Assembly: GCF_000376565.1 (NCBI RefSeq)
Contig: NZ_BARG01000034.1
Span: 1 to 64,000, forward strand
Origin: Streptomyces hokutonensis
GTDB lineage: Bacteria; Actinomycetota; Actinomycetes; Streptomycetales; Streptomycetaceae
DNA length: 64,000 bases
Direction: 5' to 3'
Below the pieces are notes generated by a model. It had not been told where the DNA came from. It saw only the letters and a program-made list of their open reading frames with translations, and ran no database searches. This document shows, in pieces, positions 60,514-64,000 of this stretch (position 1 is its first letter; each line of letters opens with the position of its first letter). Position numbers and translations under genes: made by a program.

Positions 60514-62448
60514 CTAAGCCGTCGACCGAGTGCTCTGGGCGGAGCCAGAGGTCGCGTCGCGATACCAGTACTCGAGGGTCAGTACGTGCCACAGATGCTT
60601 GGAGTAGTCCGCCTGTCCTGCGGCGTCCTCGGCGACCATCCGGGCCAGCGCGTCACGGCGCAGCAGCCCGGACCGGACGAGCTCGCCGTCGTTGACCACC
60701 TCGCGCACCAGCGGTGCCAGGTCCCGGCTCATCCAGGCCCGCAGCGGGGCGCTGAACAGGCCCTTGGGCCGGTACACGATCTCCTTGGGGAGGATCGAGG
60801 TGGCCGCCTCCTTGAGGACGGCCTTGCCCTGCCGGCCGACGATCTTGCGGTTGCCGGGTACGGCGAACGCCGCCTTGACGACCTCGATGTCGACGTACGG
60901 CGTCCGGACCTCGGTGGAGGCGGCCATGCTGGAGCGGTCCGTGTACGTGAGGTTCAGGCCCGGCAGGAACATGCGGGAGTCGGTCAGGCACATGCGGTTG
61001 ACGAAGTCGTCGAGGTCGTTGTCCTGGTAGACGTCCGTGTGCTCGGTGATCACGTCGTCGACCGTCCCGGCCAGGTCCGGATCGATCAGCGCGAGCAGCT
61101 CGTCCTGGTCGTACATGGTGTAGCTGCGCCGGAACGCGGTCTCCTCCGGCAGATCGGCGAAGGAGAGGAACCGCTTCGCGAAACGCACCGACCGGTAGCC
61201 CCGGGTGGCCGAGGCGACCGGCAGCCGGTCCACGACCCCGGACACCCCGCGCCGCAGGGGTCGCGGGACGCGCTGGTAGCGCAGCGCCAGCAGGTTGGCG
61301 AAGTGCTTGCGGTACCCCGCGAAGAGCTCGTCGGCGCCCATGCCCGAGAGCATCACCTTGACCCCGGCCTCCCGGGCGGCCATGCAGATCAGGTAGGTGT
61401 TGATCGCGGCGGGGTCGCCGATCGGCTCGTCCAGGCTGTACGTCATCTGCGGCAGCAGGTCGAGCACGTTGGGCGCGATCTCGATCTCGTGCAGGTCGAC
61501 GCCGAACTGCTGGGCGACCTGCCGGGCGTAGCGCAGGTCGTCGGGCATCGCCTCGAACTTGGCGTCCTCGGCGCGGAATCCGATCGTGTAGGCGGAGATC
61601 CCCGGCTGGTGGCGGGCCGCCAGCGCGGTGAGATAGCTGGAGTCGAGGCCGCCGGAGAGGAAGGTCGCCACCGGCACGTCGGAGATCAGGTGGCGGCGGG
61701 TGGACTCCTCGACGATGGCGGCGAGGTCCGGCCGCTCACCGGCCAGGGCGCGGTCCCGGCCCTCGGCGGCGACGTCCTTCAGGTTCCAGAAGCTGCCGCG
61801 CTCCACCCGGCCGTCGGGCCGGCAGCGCAGCCAGCTGCCCGGCGGCAGCTTCTCCGCCTCGCGGAACGCGCAGCGCGAGTCCGGCACCCAGTAGTAGAGG
61901 AGGGAGGCCACCAGCGCCGCCTGGTCCACCTCCAGCTTCTTGCCGGTCGCGGCGGCGAGCGCCTTGAGCTCGGAGGCGAACATCAGGCCCTCGCCCCGCC
62001 GGAGCAGGAACAGCGGCTTGATGCCGAGCTGGTCGCGGACGAGCACCAGGTCACCGGTGCGCTCGTCGAAGATGCCGAAGGCGAACATGCCGCGCAGCCG
62101 GGGCAGACAGTCGGTGCCCCAGCGCCGCCAGGCCTCCAGGACCACCTCGGTGTCGGAGGTGCCGCGGAAGCGGACCCCGGTGGCCTCCAACTCGGCGCGG
62201 AGTTCGGGCGCGTTGTACAGCTCGCCGTTGTACGTCAGGGCGAGGCCGTCCGAGACCATCGGCTGGGCGCCGGTCTCCGACAGGTCGACGATGGCCAGCC
62301 GGCGGTGTCCGAGCTGCACTTCGCCGTCACCCAGGGGGTGGCCGTAGCGGCCCGAGCCGTCGGGGCCGCGGTGGGCGAGGGTGTCGGTGAGCCGGTCGGT
62401 GACGGCCTTGCCGTCCGGCCATCGGTACGTGCCCGCGATGCCACACAC
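60514..62448 (-). CDS. Asparagine synthase-like glutamine amidotransferase
   Basis: 644 residues; GTG 62448 is fixed because Cys2 (CGIAGTYRW) must be the N-terminal nucleophile of the class II glutaminase. Glutaminase 2-210 (LAHRGPDGSGRYG, TYNGELYN), synthase about 230-600 with the ATP loop FLSGGLDSSYL and SGMGADELFAGYRK. Such genes in polysaccharide loci are thought to amidate uronic acids rather than make Asn. 2 nt after the Wzz-like gene. Confidence 0.92.
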   Translation of the reverse strand: MCGIAGTYRWPDGKAVTDRLTDTLAHRGPDGSGRYGHPLGDGEVQLGHRRLAIVDLSETGAQPMVSDGLALTYNGELYNAPELRAELEATGVRFRGTSDTEVVLEAWRRWGTDCLPRLRGMFAFGIFDERTGDLVLVRDQLGIKPLFLLRRGEGLMFASELKALAAATGKKLEVDQAALVASLLYYWVPDSRCAFREAEKLPPGSWLRCRPDGRVERGSFWNLKDVAAEGRDRALAGERPDLAAIVEESTRRHLISDVPVATFLSGGLDSSYLTALAARHQPGISAYTIGFRAEDAKFEAMPDDLRYARQVAQQFGVDLHEIEIAPNVLDLLPQMTYSLDEPIGDPAAINTYLICMAAREAGVKVMLSGMGADELFAGYRKHFANLLALRYQRVPRPLRRGVSGVVDRLPVASATRGYRSVRFAKRFLSFADLPEETAFRRSYTMYDQDELLALIDPDLAGTVDDVITEHTDVYQDNDLDDFVNRMCLTDSRMFLPGLNLTYTDRSSMAASTEVRTPYVDIEVVKAAFAVPGNRKIVGRQGKAVLKEAATSILPKEIVYRPKGLFSAPLRAWMSRDLAPLVREVVNDGELVRSGLLRRDALARMVAEDAAGQADYSKHLWHVLTLEYWYRDATSGSAQSTRSTA

Positions 62449-62450
62449 GT

Positions 62451-63971
62451 CTACCGCACCTCCTGGTCGTTGTCCGGGACCCGCGCGGCCCGTATCGGCT
62501 GGCGTTCGGTGAGCCGCCTGCCGGTCGCGTTCTGCCAGGTCGGCGGCTCGGTCCGGCCGCGCAGGGCGTTGGCCAGCCCGTCCCACAGGGTGCCGTCGGT
62601 CCGGTCGCGCGGATCGGGGTCGATCAGTACGACGCCGATCACCGGGATGCGCTGGTCGGCGAGCTGCCGGGCCACGGTGTGCAGCCAGGCGGCGTTGCCG
62701 TGCCCGGCGCGGACGACGAGCACGGTGCGGGTGCCGAGGTACTGGAGGTCGGTCCACGCCGTGCCGGGTGCCACCGAGCCGACGCCGATCCGCTGGTCCC
62801 GCGGGGACACGGTCGCGGCCTTCTCGCCGCCGACCACGGTGGGGTCCCCCGGTTTCGGGCGGCGGCCCGAGAGCTGGGTGCCGGGGAGGCCGTCGACGAC
62901 GGTCACCGGACCGTCCTCCCCCAGTGCCCGGGCGAGACCGAGGGCGATCCCGGCCGTGCTGCGGGCGCAGCCGAGTTCCAGCAGCGACAGCGGTTCCGCC
63001 GCGCCGCGCGAGGTGCGGGCCAGCGTGGTGGTGAGGCGTTCGCGTGCCACCCGGGTCCGCCTGCGCTGCCACACCCTGCCGGAGCGGCGGGGCAGTTCGG
63101 CGATGACCGAGGCGCCGAGGTTCGCCGCGATGTCCCGGCGCAGCACGGGCCGGTCCGTGACGACCACGCCGACCGCGGCGAGCGCCAGGCCGAGGAAGAG
63201 CCCGAGGACGAGGCCGACCACGCCGTCGGTGACGAGCGCCTTGGGCAGCGAGTGCGCCACCGGGCGCGGGGCGTCCACGATCTGGGTGCCGGCGACGAGC
63301 TGGGGCGCTCCGACGCGGGCCTCCTCGGCGCGCTGGCCGAAGTCGGAGATCTGCGAGGTGAGTTCGGCCCGCCGGGCGAACAGCGACTCCAGGTTCGCCG
63401 CGTCCTTGGGGTCGCTGTCGGGCGACCGGCCGCCGATCGACTTGTTGACGTCGGCGAGCTCCGCCTGCATCCGGGCCTGCTGATCGAGCAGGCCCTGGGC
63501 GTTGGCGTTCGCGATGTCGTTGATGCGCTTGGCGTGGTCCGCGACGAACGCCTGGGCCAGTGCCTTGGCCCGGGCCACCGCCTCCGCGTCGGTCTTGCCC
63601 GTCACATCGATCTCGAGGACGTTGTTGGTGAGTCCGGTGCCCCGGTAGTCCTTCATGAAGTCCTCGGGTTTCTCCGGGGACTTGAGGATCTTCAGGGCCG
63701 CACCGGCGATCCGCGAGGTAGCCAGCAGCTGGGCGTCGGTGCGGATCAGTGTTCCGGTGTCGTTCGGCTGGTCCTCCTGGTGCGCGACCAGCACCTTGGT
63801 CACGGCGGCCGGGGCCGGTGGCATGAGGACCGCCACGGCCGCGCCGGCCAGCATCCCGAGGAGCGCCATGGCACCCCACAGGCGGCGGCGTCTGCGCACC
63901 GCGACCACCAGTGCCTGGAGGTCGAGGAGCGGGGTGGCGGCCGACGACTCCGAAGTCGTGCTCGTCGTCAC
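62451..63971 (-). CDS. Wzz-like chain-length protein with degenerate BY-kinase domain
   Basis: 506 residues, GTG start. Membrane helix 1 at about 33-50, an external helical region with coiled-coil character (about 120-215) and helix 2 near 245-268. The C-terminal 300-506 resembles a bacterial tyrosine kinase, but the Walker A site (expected GxxGxGK[ST]) reads LLELGCARSTAGIALGLARA, with no Lys, and the tail has no Tyr cluster. So it is probably a co-polymerase with a dead kinase fold that sets chain length. First complete gene of the locus in this window. Confidence 0.85.
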   Translation of the reverse strand: MTTSTTSESSAATPLLDLQALVVAVRRRRRLWGAMALLGMLAGAAVAVLMPPAPAAVTKVLVAHQEDQPNDTGTLIRTDAQLLATSRIAGAALKILKSPEKPEDFMKDYRGTGLTNNVLEIDVTGKTDAEAVARAKALAQAFVADHAKRINDIANANAQGLLDQQARMQAELADVNKSIGGRSPDSDPKDAANLESLFARRAELTSQISDFGQRAEEARVGAPQLVAGTQIVDAPRPVAHSLPKALVTDGVVGLVLGLFLGLALAAVGVVVTDRPVLRRDIAANLGASVIAELPRRSGRVWQRRRTRVARERLTTTLARTSRGAAEPLSLLELGCARSTAGIALGLARALGEDGPVTVVDGLPGTQLSGRRPKPGDPTVVGGEKAATVSPRDQRIGVGSVAPGTAWTDLQYLGTRTVLVVRAGHGNAAWLHTVARQLADQRIPVIGVVLIDPDPRDRTDGTLWDGLANALRGRTEPPTWQNATGRRLTERQPIRAARVPDNDQEVR

Positions 63972-64000
63972 GCTGGATCTCCTGTCGCGTGGCCGTGTAC
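63972..64000. other. Right edge upstream of the polysaccharide operon
   Basis: 29 nt after the Wzz-like start codon. Minus-strand GGAGAT gives its ribosome site. No gene call possible; further locus genes (priming transferase, promoter) may lie beyond. Confidence 0.3.

Noticed and set aside
60586..63483. A 965-codon plus-strand frame
   Set aside because: Antisense to the asparagine-synthase-like and Wzz-like genes, without ribosome site or domains.

Overview
The window is high-GC actinobacterial chromosome, almost certainly a Streptomyces. Evidence: GTG/TTG starts are common, third positions are strongly GC-biased, and it holds a SARP/AfsR-type regulator, a PknB-type kinase, an F420-type luciferase-like enzyme and many small Sec-secreted proteins. 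I see no rRNA, tRNA, CRISPR array, transposase or phage gene.

Layout. (1) 1-4317: an island of small secreted proteins. Three tandem SH3-like four-cysteine proteins (the third internally deleted) face a secreted serine-beta-lactamase-like hydrolase that itself ends in an SH3-like, Cys-terminated tail. A divergent pair of paralogues with identical cysteine spacing follows. A decayed ArsR-type regulator lies at 4319-4770. (2) 4927-7310: a transmembrane Ser/Thr kinase translationally coupled to a single-pass membrane protein whose ectodomain resembles that of the kinase. (3) 7389-14729: a hydrolase/TetR divergent pair over a perfect palindrome, a metal-efflux block (CDF, ArsR, second CDF), an HSL-type esterase, an HTH_38+MarR fusion regulator and a DUF4097 protein with an alpha/beta hydrolase. 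(4) 14764-25000: Kup potassium transporter, a two-gene membrane operon with a TTA (bldA-type) codon, AnmK overlapping an MHS-family transporter, remnants of moeA and of a carboxymuconolactone-decarboxylase-like gene, and a secreted phosphodiesterase-like protein. (5) 25124-27879: three tandem COG4705 membrane proteins, each carrying four copies of one motif. (6) 27997-41941: NarL-type two-component pair, SigG-like ECF sigma factor with a divergent YCII+MFS pair, an IclR-flanked three-component Rieske oxygenase, a hemerythrin, an LLM oxidoreductase, a large SARP regulator and a PAP2 phosphatase.

(7) 41954-63971: seventeen minus-strand genes, mostly overlapping by 4 nt, forming one polysaccharide locus. 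In transcription order: Wzz-like chain-length protein with a degenerate kinase domain, asparagine-synthase-like amidotransferase, ADH+Gfo/Idh fusion, heparinase II/III-like protein, beta-helix lipoprotein, Wzy-like polymerase/ligase, GT4, then a sugar cassette (TylC3-like C-methyltransferase, CDP-glucose-type nucleotidyltransferase, PIG-L deacetylase, NAD epimerase, DUF4910 protein), Wzx-like flippase, GT2, pyruvyltransferase-like protein, RmlC-like epimerase and a GSA-type aminotransferase. Together they suggest a secreted heteropolysaccharide carrying a CDP-activated, probably C-methylated amino sugar. No initiating (priming) glycosyltransferase is in the window, so the locus probably continues past 64000.

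The most promising undescribed signals are the four-fold motif of the three COG4705 proteins, the DUF4910-containing sugar cassette, and the kinase/partner pair with matching sensor domains.
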